Assembly (NCBI RefSeq): GCF_003217155.1
Contig: NZ_QJSU01000010.1
Location: 99,887 to 163,886, forward strand
DNA: 64,000 nucleotides
Source: Psychrobacter fozii
GTDB taxonomy: Bacteria; Pseudomonadota; Gammaproteobacteria; Pseudomonadales; Moraxellaceae
Direction of reading: 5' to 3'
Below, piece by piece: positions 9,542 to 18,690 of the stretch. The notes below the pieces were generated by a model, which worked only from the letters and a program-made list of their open reading frames with translations, did not search any database and had not been told where the DNA came from. How positions within the stretch are numbered: position 1 is the first letter of the stretch; every line of letters starts with the position of its first letter. Made by a program: the position numbers and the translations under genes.

Positions 9542-10195
9542 TTAAACACTAGGGCGCATGATTTGATAAACATTACTCAAGTCATAAACACGGTAACGAG
9601 CTGGCTCACGGCGGTTTTCACCAGCATAGCTTAATATTAGTGCTTGCTTCGCGCGCTCATCGACCCAGCCCACGAACAGTCCGCTGTGCTCAACGTTATT
9701 ATAGCCATGGTTGATATAATAGAGCCAATCTCCCACTTCAATCTCGCCACTATTGGCATAAGGGCCTTGACCATAAGTGCCTTTGTGAATGGTATCGCGC
9801 GTCACTCCTGCCCGTTTGAACACCGCATTCAGATAGTCCCAGCAGCCCCCTTGAATGATAGTACGCTCGTTTAGTGCCATCTTGCGTGCAGTACTGACAA
9901 CCTCACGTGCGGCCAGACTACTTTGGGTCTCCGCACTACTCAATAGCGGTAAATATTCACTATCAATATTGTCATAATCACCGGATAAAAATGCAGGTAG
10001 TACTGTGGGCGCTTGACGAGATACGTCTGGATAACGATAGGAAGTATTGCTCGTTGGTTGAGTAGATTTTTGAGCGATCAGAGTGCTCATACTATCTGCA
10101 TGAGCTGGGCCAACCAAACCAAAGGTCAATAATAAAAGACTGCACGACGCTGTAACCGACGACGACATAGACATAGACATAGGCAAACGCGACAT
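9542..10195 (-). CDS. Secreted Cys/His hydrolase-like protein (CHAP or NlpC/P60 type)
   Basis: This 217-residue protein begins with a signal peptide (basic MSR, Met/Ser-rich region, hydrophobic core LLLLTFGLVG, AHA before Asp34). The C-terminal half shows GGCWDYLNAVFKRAG with Cys118, then GDWLYYINHGYNNVEHSGLFVGW with His170. This Cys-helix then GDW...HSG pattern is that of papain-like amidases such as CHAP or NlpC/P60 enzymes that cut peptidoglycan peptides. The assignment is inferred from motif order only. Start ATG 10195 has AAGGAG just upstream; a longer frame to 10258 has no such site. The signal peptide carries a tandem hexanucleotide (ACATAG on the plus strand). Other options are a catalytically dead envelope protein. 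Confidence 0.55.
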   Translation of the reverse strand: MSRLPMSMSMSSSVTASCSLLLLTFGLVGPAHADSMSTLIAQKSTQPTSNTSYRYPDVSRQAPTVLPAFLSGDYDNIDSEYLPLLSSAETQSSLAAREVVSTARKMALNERTIIQGGCWDYLNAVFKRAGVTRDTIHKGTYGQGPYANSGEIEVGDWLYYINHGYNNVEHSGLFVGWVDERAKQALILSYAGENRREPARYRVYDLSNVYQIMRPSV

Positions 10196-10458
10196 GACTA
10201 ACTCCTTGTCAATAAAATATAAATGACAGCATAAAAATAGTAGTGGATGAATTTCCAACCCTACTTATAAACTATTTAGAAGTGAGTCTGCAAGCACTAT
10301 TCATTTTGAATAGATGATAGAAGGTATGAAATTATAGATTGATGGTCGCGTTACAACGCTAATTTAGAAGGGGTAAATCAAGATAGCACTAAAGGCTAGG
10401 AAGGTAATATATATGCTTTTAGAAAGGTTTGATTTGGACAAGTAGAAAGAGATAGTTT

Positions 10459-10950
10459 TTAATTATCACTCATCTTAATATTAACATGGCGCTTAGATAA
10501 CGCTTGGCCTTGTAAGATAGCTTTGGCAGCAGTTGCTTCTTGGATACTTTCAAAACCGCTTATATTGTACTTACGTGTGTCACTGCTATCGACAATCTGT
10601 AACTGCTCGCCGATCAGCGTTACCTTGTCACTGTCGATCAAATGGATATGCTCGCGCTTACCTTGATTGTCATGCACCATCTCACCAGCACGCACCCACA
10701 GTGTGCCGCTACTGATAGCGCCAACCATGGCTTTTTTATGTTTTTGGCGTTGTCGATTAAAAATAAAACTGCCAACAATTAGCAACGCTAACGCACCGAT
10801 AGCCAAGCGCTCAGGTAGCACACTCATTGCAAAGGCGACCGCAACTGCCCCGACCAATAAGGCAGAGCCAAACCAAAACATACCGTTATCAGTCGTTTGG
10901 GACTGACCTTGCAAGGTGATTTTGGCGCCATCATCGGTCAGCTTAAGCAT
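10459..10950 (-). CDS. Membrane protein with two helices, unknown function
   Basis: This 163-residue protein has a short polar N-terminus, two close transmembrane helices (about residues 24-42 and 46-64), a basic stretch RQRQKHKK that should face the cytoplasm, and a soluble C-terminal domain of about 95 residues rich in beta-like segments (GTLWVRAGEMVHD, DKVTLIGEQLQIVD). The overall shape resembles small PH-like membrane-anchored proteins, but no family is recognised. The start ATG at 10950 follows rph by 124 bp on the same strand, with a hairpin in the gap, so co-transcription with rph is uncertain. Confidence 0.6.
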   Translation of the reverse strand: MLKLTDDGAKITLQGQSQTTDNGMFWFGSALLVGAVAVAFAMSVLPERLAIGALALLIVGSFIFNRQRQKHKKAMVGAISSGTLWVRAGEMVHDNQGKREHIHLIDSDKVTLIGEQLQIVDSSDTRKYNISGFESIQEATAAKAILQGQALSKRHVNIKMSDN

Positions 10951-10984
10951 GCATCATTACCTGTTGCGAGATATCTAGTTGGCA

Positions 10985-11019
10985 ACAGATAGCGGGCTAT
11001 TAAAAGCCAACTATCTGTC
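10985..11019. other. Nested hairpin between rph and downstream gene
   Basis: Arms ACAGATAG and CTATCTGT (8 bp) enclose a second hairpin GGCT/AGCC. It lies 56 bp beyond the rph stop on the minus strand. No T-run follows, so it could be a 3'-end stabilising or processing element rather than a terminator. Confidence 0.45.
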
Positions 11020-11074
11020 AGAGCTCGTCGTAGTGTTAAAAAATTAGCACCGTTTATAATAGATCAAAAGCAGA

Positions 11075-11791
11075 CTACCAGCCTAAAGCGGTTTGCTGCA
11101 TTTTAATCAATTCGGCAATACCTTTTTCGGCAAGAATCAGCATGTCATCAGCTTGAGCGCGAGTGAATGGTTTCTCTTCCGCAGTACCTTGCAGCTCGAT
11201 AAACTCGCCTTTTTGAGTCATAACGACGTTCAAATCGGTATCGCAGCTAGAGTCTTCTTCATAATTCAAATCTAGATACGCTTCCCCATCTTTCATACCG
11301 ACAGACACAGCAGCAACTAAACCAATCAATGGATCTGCTTTTAGTTTTTTGGCTTTTTGAACGGTCTCTAATGCGTCAATAAGGGCGATCGCTGCACCAG
11401 TCACGCTAGCGGTACGAGTACCACCATCAGCTTGCAGTACGTCACAGTCAAGATAAATGGTGTTTTCACCCAACTTACTCAAGTCAATCATCGCACGTAG
11501 GCTACGACCGATTAAACGCTGAATCTCTTGGGTACGACCTGATTGCTTGCCGCGTGCCGCTTCACGTTGATTACGGGTATTGGTCGCACGTGGCAACATA
11601 CCATATTCAGCGGTGATCCAACCTTTGCCTTTGCCTTTCAACCAGCGTGGTACGCCTGACTCGACACTAGCAGTACATAGTACTTTGGTATCGCCAAAGC
11701 TCACTAACACTGACCCTTCGGCATGCTTAGTATAATGGCGCTCAAAGCTGATAGAGCGAAGTTGGTCAAGCTCACGATTGTCATTACGCAT
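11075..11791 (-). CDS. rph: Ribonuclease PH
   Basis: RNase PH is a phosphate-dependent 3'-5' exoribonuclease that trims tRNA precursors and other RNA ends in the cytoplasm. The 238-residue protein begins with the family signature R.D.RELDQLR and contains [20 protein letters not shown], the phosphate-binding [10 protein letters not shown] segment, the [19 protein letters not shown] block with the catalytic acidic residues, and the [19 protein letters not shown] segment. Length equals E. coli RNase PH (238). It is intact, unlike the frameshifted E. coli K-12 copy. It stands alone without pyrE next to it. Confidence 0.96.
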   Translation of the reverse strand: MRNDNRELDQLRSISFERHYTKHAEGSVLVSFGDTKVLCTASVESGVPRWLKGKGKGWITAEYGMLPRATNTRNQREAARGKQSGRTQEIQRLIGRSLRAMIDLSKLGENTIYLDCDVLQADGGTRTASVTGAAIALIDALETVQKAKKLKADPLIGLVAAVSVGMKDGEAYLDLNYEEDSSCDTDLNVVMTQKGEFIELQGTAEEKPFTRAQADDMLILAEKGIAELIKMQQTALGW

Positions 11792-12000
11792 AAAAATTCC
11801 TAGTACAGTATTTGAAAAGCAGGGTGATAAAAATGGTCATAAAATAAGAGGTTGTCGCTACATGACAGACCAGTATTTATTATCGTATATTTATTAATCG
11901 CATATCAATTCATAAAAACTGACATACAGGAATATAACTCGAATACAAATAGCGACTGCGTGCCTTAGTAGACGCGAATATGGAGATATCCTAACGTGAC

Positions 12001-12041
12001 AGCGGCGCAATAGCAAGATTCACTCACGCTATTACGCCGCT
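12001..12041. other. Inverted repeat downstream of fadD (12067)
   Basis: Arms AGCGGCG and CGCCGCT are continued by AATAGC/GCTATT with one extra unpaired base, around a 13-nt loop. It begins about 26 bp past the stop of the minus-strand fadD. No T-run follows, so it is a plausible but non-classical 3'-end structure. Confidence 0.45.
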
Positions 12042-12066
12042 GCTTCAGTAAAGTTTGGTGTTAAAT

Positions 12067-13839
12067 TTATTCTAAACCTTCTATCTTACGCAATTCTTTA
12101 CGCAGGATTTTGCCCACGTTTGATTTTGGTAATTCATCAACGAACTGGATGCTACGTGGACGCTTGTAGCCGGTCAGTTGCTTTTTGCCAAAATCGAGTA
12201 ACTCTTGCTCTGTCACTTCACCTTTTTTGACCACAAACAACTTTGGCTCTTCACCGCGGTTTTCGTTAGGGACACCAATCGCACCGCACTCAACCACTGC
12301 TGGATGCTCACTCATGGCTTCTTCGATCTCATTCGGATAGACGTTAAAGCCAGAGACCAAAATCATGTCTTTTTTGCGGTCAACAATTTTAATAAAGCCT
12401 TTTTCATCCATGATACCGATATCACCGGTTTTTAGATAACCATTGGCAGTAAAGGTTTCCGCTGTTTCGTCTGGACGGTTTTGATACCCAATCATCACCT
12501 GCGGGCCTTTGACGCAGATCTCGCCACGGTCACCCAGAGCGACTTCTTTTTCATCATCGTCAATCAGTATGACATCTGTGCTAGAAGCAGGAATACCAAT
12601 CTTACCTGTGAATTCAGCAATGGTCATTGGGTTAAAAGCAACCACTGGCGAGGTTTCAGACAAACCGTAACCCTCTACGATAGGCAAACCCGTGATTTTA
12701 TGCCACTCTTTTGCCACGCTTGGCAGTACCGACATACCGCCGCCGATAGAGGCTTTTAGATTAGAAAAATCTAAGTCAGCAAAGCTGTCTTTGTGTACCA
12801 AGCCGTTGAATAACGTATTTACCGCAGGGATAAATGAGGGTTTATATTTGCCCATCTCTTTGATCAGACCATCGAGATCACGTGGGTTCGGAATAAGCAA
12901 ACCCGCATAGCCTTGGTACATGCCATACATACCGCAAACCATAAATGAGAACACATGATAGAGCGGTAACGCCGTCAAGATAACCTCGTCGGCATCAGCG
13001 TCATCGTCAAATGCACTGTTCATCAACGCACTGATCTGTAGCATGTTAGCCACTAAGTTACCATGCGACAGCATTGCCCCTTTAGCCACACCTGTAGTAC
13101 CACCCGTATATTGCAGCAATGCCACGTCACCTAAATTCAAATCAGGACGTTTATATTTGCTAGCAGAAACAGCGTTCAAGGCATGCTTGAAGCTCACACT
13201 CTCTGGCAAGCTATAAGCAGGAATCATTTTTTTGATATGGCGCGCAACGAGGTTGACCACTGCTCCTTTGATCGTGCCTAGCATATCGCCAATCTTACAA
13301 ACGATGACGTGCTCGACTTGACCTTTATCTTCTGCTTCTTGATACGTCTTTGCAAAATTCTCTACGATGAACAAAGCTTTCGTACCACTATCATGCAGCT
13401 GATGTGATAACTCGCGGCTCGTGTATAAAGGGTTGACGTTGACCAGCACCATGCCTGCACGGATGATACCCAATGCAACCACTGGATACTGCAGGAGGTT
13501 AGGCATCATCACCCCAACTTTGTCACCCTTGACCAATCCTAACGACTGTAAGTAGCTGGCAATTTGACGACTAAACAAATCCAATTGCTTAAAGGTAATC
13601 GATGCACCCATACAGATATAAGCAGGCTTTTGGCCATAACGGCTAAAATTACGCTCGAACACCTCTAGTAAAGAAGTATTATCATCCGGCATATCGATAG
13701 TAGCCGCAATACCATAGCGCTCATAAGTACCTAACCATGGACTATCACTCGGTATCATCGGCATAGTAGGAAATGCGCTGTCGTTATTATTAGTCGCAGC
13801 ATTATTGTTTGTAGTCTTTTTATTGGTACTGTCGGTCAT
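12067..13839 (-). CDS. fadD: Long-chain fatty acid-CoA ligase FadD (copy 1)
   Basis: This enzyme activates fatty acids to acyl-CoA with ATP for beta-oxidation or lipid synthesis, usually at the inner face of the membrane. The 590-residue protein has the AMP-binding P-loop YTGGTTGVAKGAM, the GYGLSETSP motif, the FACS signature around KTGDIGIMDEKGF and DRKKDMILVSGFNVYPNEIE, and the catalytic Lys near the C-terminus (PKSNVGKILRK). An N-terminal polar, Asn-rich extension of about 30 residues precedes the domain. Start ATG 13839 has AGGAA upstream. It lies downstream of a second fadD on the same strand, 699 bp apart, like the fadD pair of Pseudomonas. Chain-length preference cannot be read from sequence. 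Confidence 0.93.
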   Translation of the reverse strand: MTDSTNKKTTNNNAATNNNDSAFPTMPMIPSDSPWLGTYERYGIAATIDMPDDNTSLLEVFERNFSRYGQKPAYICMGASITFKQLDLFSRQIASYLQSLGLVKGDKVGVMMPNLLQYPVVALGIIRAGMVLVNVNPLYTSRELSHQLHDSGTKALFIVENFAKTYQEAEDKGQVEHVIVCKIGDMLGTIKGAVVNLVARHIKKMIPAYSLPESVSFKHALNAVSASKYKRPDLNLGDVALLQYTGGTTGVAKGAMLSHGNLVANMLQISALMNSAFDDDADADEVILTALPLYHVFSFMVCGMYGMYQGYAGLLIPNPRDLDGLIKEMGKYKPSFIPAVNTLFNGLVHKDSFADLDFSNLKASIGGGMSVLPSVAKEWHKITGLPIVEGYGLSETSPVVAFNPMTIAEFTGKIGIPASSTDVILIDDDEKEVALGDRGEICVKGPQVMIGYQNRPDETAETFTANGYLKTGDIGIMDEKGFIKIVDRKKDMILVSGFNVYPNEIEEAMSEHPAVVECGAIGVPNENRGEEPKLFVVKKGEVTEQELLDFGKKQLTGYKRPRSIQFVDELPKSNVGKILRKELRKIEGLE

Positions 13840-14034
13840 AACTTTTCCTAAATGTTGCCGTTAAAAACGTAGAATAATCTAATGGAAACACCATTATTTT
13901 TGTGGTTGATCAATGACAGTGAAACTTGTGAATAAGAAACGATGATAAGGTAAAAGCATTCGTTATTCACAAGATTTGTAAATCAAAGCGCAGTATTAGG
14001 TCCATGATAAGTGGTGTAATAACTCAACAAGGAT

Positions 14035-14065
14035 AAATCAACATTCAAACCTACAAGGTTGATTT
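14035..14065. promoter_or_regulatory. Inverted repeat upstream of fadD copy 1
   Basis: Arms AAATCAAC and GTTGATTT (8 bp) lie 15 nt apart, with an alternative nested AACCT-ACA-AGGTT. It lies about 200 bp before the fadD start. Function as an operator is only a suggestion. Confidence 0.3.
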
Positions 14066-14380
14066 TACAAGAAATATAGAGAAAAAATTATATCCTGTTG
14101 TCGTTAAATATAACAATACGCTGATGAGCACTATAGCAGTTTTGCCAAAAATTCTCTATCTATACTAAGTCCTGCTCTCAACTCCATCGATGGCTATCTA
14201 TCCAGTCTAACGATGACTAGGCTAATGGTGGCTAGGTTTCGCCAAACCGTATCGAATAGCTGATGAATATCTCGATATTGTCGGCGTCATTGTATTCTTT
14301 TGACTTTAATATCTATTATTTGATTACTGCTTTTGCAATGAAGACTCACCCTAGCGACATCTTAAAGACAAAATAGACGT

Positions 14381-14422
14381 AAAAAAATGACAAGATAGCA
14401 TATACGCAATCTTATCATTTTT
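14381..14422 (-). terminator. Terminator for fadD copy 2
   Basis: Hairpin arms TGACAAGATAGC and GCAATCTTATCA (10 of 12 pairs) with loop ATATAC. Read on the minus strand it is followed by seven T, about 120 bp after the fadD stop. A shorter T-run exists on the plus strand. Confidence 0.65.
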
Positions 14423-14538
14423 AGTGGTGACCCTACTCTGTATTACGATTAGTTATGAGCGCTGAGTCTATATGAGCATTGAGTCTTTGTAAGCACTCAT
14501 AACTAGTTTTTGAGTATTGAGTATTGAGTATCAATCAA

Positions 14539-16266
14539 TTAGCCATGGTTCTTTTCTTCAAGCAATCGCAAATCTTTACGTAGAATTTTACCCACGTTAG
14601 ATTTTGGCAATTCATCGATAAACTCAACATGACGAGGACGTTTGTAACCGGTTAGGTTTTCTTTGCCATAAGCAAGAACTTCTTCAGCGGTCAGGCTAGG
14701 ATCGTTGCGCACGACATAAATCTTAGGAGTCTCGCCGCTCTTTTCGTCACTAATACCAATGACACCGCATTCTAGAATTTTAGGGTGACCCGCCATAACT
14801 TCTTCGACTTCGTTAGGATAAACGTTAAAGCCAGACACCAAAATCATATCTTTTTTGCGGTCAACGATCGTCACATAGCCATTGTCAGCCATGATACCAA
14901 TGTCGCCCGTACGGAAGAATCCGTCTGCGGTCATCACTTCGGCAGTCGCATCTTCGCGATTCCAATAACCTTTCATAACCTGTGGGCCACGAACACTGAT
15001 CTCGCCGCGCTCACCAAGCTCTACTTCATTACCCACATCATCTAAGATGGCAACATCAGTCGCTGGCATCGGCACACCAATAGTACCTGTGAATGTTTTG
15101 CTATTGCTAGGGTTAGAAGTCGCTACCGGTGCTGTTTCAGACAATCCATAACCTTGGATAATGATATTACCCGTTACTTGGCGCCATTTTTCAGCGGTTG
15201 GACTCAATACGGCCATACCGCCGCCCATTGATTGACGCAGCTTGCTATGATCCATCGCGATAAATTCTTCGTTATTGGCAAGCGCGTTGAACAACGTGTT
15301 GACTGCTGGGAAGAATGCTGGTGGATTGGCTTTATATGCTTTTAATAAGCTATCAAGATCACGTGGGTTTGGTACTAATAGCACCACACAACCGCGATAT
15401 AGACCAAACATACCGCACACAGTAAATGAGAAAATATGATACATCGGCAATGCTGTCATAATGACAGGCTGCTCACCTCTTTGATCGAAATCATCAAAGG
15501 CGGTCCCCAAAAAGGTATTGGATTGAATTAAGTTTGCCACTAAGTTTTTGTGCGTCAGCATCGCGCCTTTGGCCACACCGGTCGTACCACCGGTATATTG
15601 TAGGACGGCGATGTCATCGAGCGTGATATTGCTTGGGCGTTTATATTTACTCGCAGCGCTATGACTCAGCGCACTTTTGAAGGTGATGCTGTTGCTAATA
15701 CTATAGGCAGGCACCATTTTTTTCACATGGCGAACGACCGTGTTGACCATGAAGCCCTTAAGCGTACCCATCAAATCGCCCATACCTGTAATCACGACCT
15801 TGTCGACTAGACTACGGCCGATGTCTTGATAGGTTTTGGCAAAGTTTTCGACCATGATCAGCACTTTGGCGTCTGAATCGGTCAGTTGATGCTCAAGCTC
15901 TCTGGTGGTATATAACGGGTTGACGTTGACTAGGGTGAAACCTGCACGCAGTACTGCAATGACAGAAATTGGTAATTGCAAAATATTGGGCATCATGACC
16001 GCAACTTTGTCACCTTTGACCAATCCTAACGACTGTAGATAGGCAGCCATCTGGCGGCTATATAAATCCACTTCTTTAAAACTTAATGATGAACCCATGC
16101 AAATATAGGCAGTCTTGTCACTATTATCCGCAAAGCTTTTTTCAAAAACATCAATGAGTGAGGTATCGTCAGCTGGCATTTCAATGTTGTAATTCAGCCC
16201 AAGCTCTTCATACGTTTTTAGCCAAACTTTATCATCACGACGGGTAAAATTTACTTGATTTTCCAT
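14539..16266 (-). CDS. fadD: Long-chain fatty acid-CoA ligase FadD (copy 2)
   Basis: This 575-residue acyl-CoA synthetase is paralogous to the neighbour at 12067-13839. It carries the same motifs: YTGGTTGVAKGAML, GYGLSETAP, RTGDIGIMADNGY, DRKKDMILVSGFNVYPNEVEE and the C-terminal PKSNVGKILRKDL with the catalytic Lys. It lacks the Asn-rich N-terminal extension of copy 1. AGGAGA precedes the ATG at 16266. Two acyl-CoA ligases in tandem often differ in chain length or induction, as in Pseudomonas; that division of labour is inference. The 5' region contains a 13-bp palindrome and a long hairpin that could regulate it. Confidence 0.93.
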   Translation of the reverse strand: MENQVNFTRRDDKVWLKTYEELGLNYNIEMPADDTSLIDVFEKSFADNSDKTAYICMGSSLSFKEVDLYSRQMAAYLQSLGLVKGDKVAVMMPNILQLPISVIAVLRAGFTLVNVNPLYTTRELEHQLTDSDAKVLIMVENFAKTYQDIGRSLVDKVVITGMGDLMGTLKGFMVNTVVRHVKKMVPAYSISNSITFKSALSHSAASKYKRPSNITLDDIAVLQYTGGTTGVAKGAMLTHKNLVANLIQSNTFLGTAFDDFDQRGEQPVIMTALPMYHIFSFTVCGMFGLYRGCVVLLVPNPRDLDSLLKAYKANPPAFFPAVNTLFNALANNEEFIAMDHSKLRQSMGGGMAVLSPTAEKWRQVTGNIIIQGYGLSETAPVATSNPSNSKTFTGTIGVPMPATDVAILDDVGNEVELGERGEISVRGPQVMKGYWNREDATAEVMTADGFFRTGDIGIMADNGYVTIVDRKKDMILVSGFNVYPNEVEEVMAGHPKILECGVIGISDEKSGETPKIYVVRNDPSLTAEEVLAYGKENLTGYKRPRHVEFIDELPKSNVGKILRKDLRLLEEKNHG

Positions 16267-16312
16267 AATCTTTTTTCTCCTAGTAATAGTACATTACCGT
16301 CAGCGTATACTA

Positions 16313-16325
16313 ATCACAGTGTGAT
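16313..16325. promoter_or_regulatory. Palindrome upstream of fadD copy 2
   Basis: ATCACA-G-TGTGAT is a perfect dyad with one central base, 47-59 bp before the fadD start. Its size suits a dimeric repressor or activator site. The binding protein is unknown. Confidence 0.4.
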
Positions 16326-16342
16326 AAACATACGAAATGCCA

Positions 16343-16378
16343 AGCCTTTGCTGACCATTACGGTGGTAAGCAAAGGCT
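16343..16378. other. Strong hairpin upstream of fadD copy 2
   Basis: Arms AGCCTTTGCT and AGCAAAGGCT (10 bp perfect) continue inside as ACCA/TGGT with loop TTACGG. It lacks a T-run on either strand. It may be a 5'-UTR structure of fadD or a 3'-end structure of the VWA gene. Confidence 0.5.
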
Positions 16379-16615
16379 ACGGCGTAATCGTACAGTGCTG
16401 AGCAAACAATATAGCGGTAAATAGCCCTTTGTTTATTAACATACACACTTTGTACAAACTACTCAATACAAAAGATTGGTGCTTGAGTTCGTAAACAGGC
16501 TTGACGGAAAATAAAATGTTTTATATCAAATATTTAACTTTAAAAACCAATGAGTTTTTAGCGTCCTATTGGCGAACATTCATCCATAGAAATCCTATGG
16601 TTTGTTACCCGTTCA

Positions 16616-18424
16616 TTACTTTGTACTGTCAAGGGCGCTAGCCAGTTCTGTTAAAGTCACAAAGTTACGGCGAGTGCCGTCCTTATCATTGCTTAACTGA
16701 CGGGCGAGACTGCTTGTCGCTAGCTTAGTGCTATCATTATATTGCCACTCATTAATGTACTCACTTTGAGTTAAGCGTTGACCAAAACCTGCCACCGCCA
16801 TTGCAAACTGAGTATCAGCGTTGGCTTTGTCCAGAGAGTGACTGTCATTATTAATTGGTTGACTAAGCAGTTTAGAGGTATCACCTGTAGGCGCTTTATA
16901 GCGAATTTTTAGATAGCCCAGCTCATTATAGTTTTGTTTGTTATTCGAATTGGCGCTGGCATTGTTATCAGCATATCGGCGATCACTGTATAGACCTTTT
17001 TGTCCTTTAGGCGTGACTTCAAATAGTGCGATAACCGCTTTACCTGCGCCGAGCTCGCCTGCATCGACTTTATCATTGTTAAAGTCTTGCTCGTTAAGCA
17101 CGCGATTTTCATAGCCAATCAAACGCCATTCACTCACGACATCAGGGTTGAATTCGATTTGTACTTTTACATCTTTGGCGACCGTATTAAAGGTCGCAGC
17201 CAACTCATCGCCAAAGACTTTTTTGGCCTCGGTCAGACTATCAATATAACTGTAGTTACCATTACCATTGTCGGCCATTTGTTCCATCATATGGTCGTTG
17301 AGATTGCCACGCCCAAAGCCAACGGTAGATAGTGAGATACCACGCTCACGATTGGATTTGACCAAATCCAGCATATCATCAACATCACTGATACCGACAT
17401 TAAAATCGCCATCCGTCAGCATCATGATACGATTGATGCCGTCCTTTTTCATCGCTTGCTCAGCTTGGCGATAAGCCAATTTTAACGCGTCTTCTCCGTT
17501 GGTGGAACCTGATGCATTTAACCCATCAATCGCGGCGAGGATTTTTGCTTTTTGATCACCACTGATCGCAGGCAATGCCACACTGGTTTTGCCTGAATAC
17601 GTGACGATACTAATGCTATCTTCAGCACGCATCTGTTCTGTCAATAGTTTAAGAGACGACTGCGCCAATGGTAGCTTGTCGCGCGATGACATAGAGCCTG
17701 ATACATCTACCAAAATCACTAGGTTAGCTGCAGGCATAATTTGATTGGCACTTTTATTAGACCAGCTGTTCTCCACAGCTTTAATGCCTACTTTGACAAT
17801 CTTATTATCTTGATCTGCTCTATCCCAAGGCGAATCGACCACTTCAGTTGCAACCACAAATGGTGCATTACCGAGGCGTTTACCATCATCAAACTGATAG
17901 TTAAAATAGTTAATCAACTCTTCTACCCGTACTGCATCAACGGGTGGCAACTGACCTTCATTTAGATAGCGGCGCACATTGGCATAGCTGCCCGTATCGG
18001 TATCGATAGACAAAGTAGAGACCGCCATATCCGTCGTGCGATGTACAGGATTTGCATCGTTCTTTTGATAATTATCATTTGCCTCTGGTTCGGCGCTGAT
18101 GGGTTCAGGTCTGACCATCGGTGGTGATATTGAAGATGGTGATGCTGGGCTTCTCAGTATTATGAAAGGGTCAGGAGCTCTCATCTCAGAGACTAGTGAC
18201 GTATTTGATACCGCAACTGCACGGCGTGGTTTTTTCATCGTAGTACTACTTGAGGTTTCTACCATCGGCTTGGGTGCTATCTGCTCAGATACTGTCTGCT
18301 GTGAGCTACAAGCACTCAATCCAACACTGGTGATAATACCCAACAGTAGCGTGTGCTTGGTTAAATGATGAGTGCACGCACGCGATAACGCACTTGATGG
18401 ATAGACAGATGACGCAGATAACAT
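16616..18424 (-). CDS. VWA-domain lipoprotein, YfbK-like
   Basis: This 602-residue protein is a predicted lipoprotein: a hydrophobic segment ends in GLSAC with Cys39. After a Pro/Ser-rich linker (about 50-130) comes the conserved DTDTGSYANVRRYLNEGQLP segment typical of YfbK-type proteins. Next is a von Willebrand A domain with a complete MIDAS start, DVSGSMS (Asp240, Ser242, Ser244), and MMLTDGDFNVG. The C-terminal part (after about 430) corresponds to the DUF3520-type domain found with it. MIDAS proteins bind partners through a divalent metal; the partner here is unknown. GGAG lies 8 nt before the ATG. The gene is divergent from parC. Confidence 0.85.
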   Translation of the reverse strand: MLSASSVYPSSALSRACTHHLTKHTLLLGIITSVGLSACSSQQTVSEQIAPKPMVETSSSTTMKKPRRAVAVSNTSLVSEMRAPDPFIILRSPASPSSISPPMVRPEPISAEPEANDNYQKNDANPVHRTTDMAVSTLSIDTDTGSYANVRRYLNEGQLPPVDAVRVEELINYFNYQFDDGKRLGNAPFVVATEVVDSPWDRADQDNKIVKVGIKAVENSWSNKSANQIMPAANLVILVDVSGSMSSRDKLPLAQSSLKLLTEQMRAEDSISIVTYSGKTSVALPAISGDQKAKILAAIDGLNASGSTNGEDALKLAYRQAEQAMKKDGINRIMMLTDGDFNVGISDVDDMLDLVKSNRERGISLSTVGFGRGNLNDHMMEQMADNGNGNYSYIDSLTEAKKVFGDELAATFNTVAKDVKVQIEFNPDVVSEWRLIGYENRVLNEQDFNNDKVDAGELGAGKAVIALFEVTPKGQKGLYSDRRYADNNASANSNNKQNYNELGYLKIRYKAPTGDTSKLLSQPINNDSHSLDKANADTQFAMAVAGFGQRLTQSEYINEWQYNDSTKLATSSLARQLSNDKDGTRRNFVTLTELASALDSTK

Positions 18425-18690
18425 AGTAACTACTCCGTATAATAGACAGATGACAAAATTTTCAAAGACAACACAGTGATCAAAAGTTGAATTAACTATA
18501 CTTCACCTGTTTTATAAAAGCTATCAACCAAAATGCTATACAGAAACCCAATGAAGCGCGTCACGACCTGTCGTCTATTCTGACTTATACCTTTTTAATT
18601 CTGCCAATTTCCTTTACGATAGCACTATCCTATTTGTACGCTTGCACCAATTATCTATACCTATTAAAACTGATAAGTGAATCCTATTTT

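Larger units (their letters stand above)
13840..14538. other. Intergenic region between the two fadD genes
   Basis: This 699-bp gap holds the terminator of the upstream fadD (14381-14422), an inverted repeat AAATCAAC/GTTGATTT at 14035-14065 that may be an operator, and a short tandem repeat of GAGTATT near 14515-14530. No small gene is supported. Confidence 0.6.
16267..16615. other. Intergenic region upstream of fadD copy 2
   Basis: This 349-bp gap separates the VWA lipoprotein gene from fadD copy 2, both on the minus strand. It holds the palindrome at 16313-16325 and the hairpin at 16343-16378. No gene or T-tailed terminator was seen. Confidence 0.6.

Noticed and set aside
13840..13960. PsrA/FadR-type operator upstream of fadD copy 1
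   Set aside because: No sequence close enough to known consensus sites; only a generic inverted repeat further upstream was kept.
14512..14535. Tandem GAGTATT repeats considered as a functional repeat array
   Set aside because: Only about three short units directly after fadD; too few to support a CRISPR, iteron or VNTR claim.
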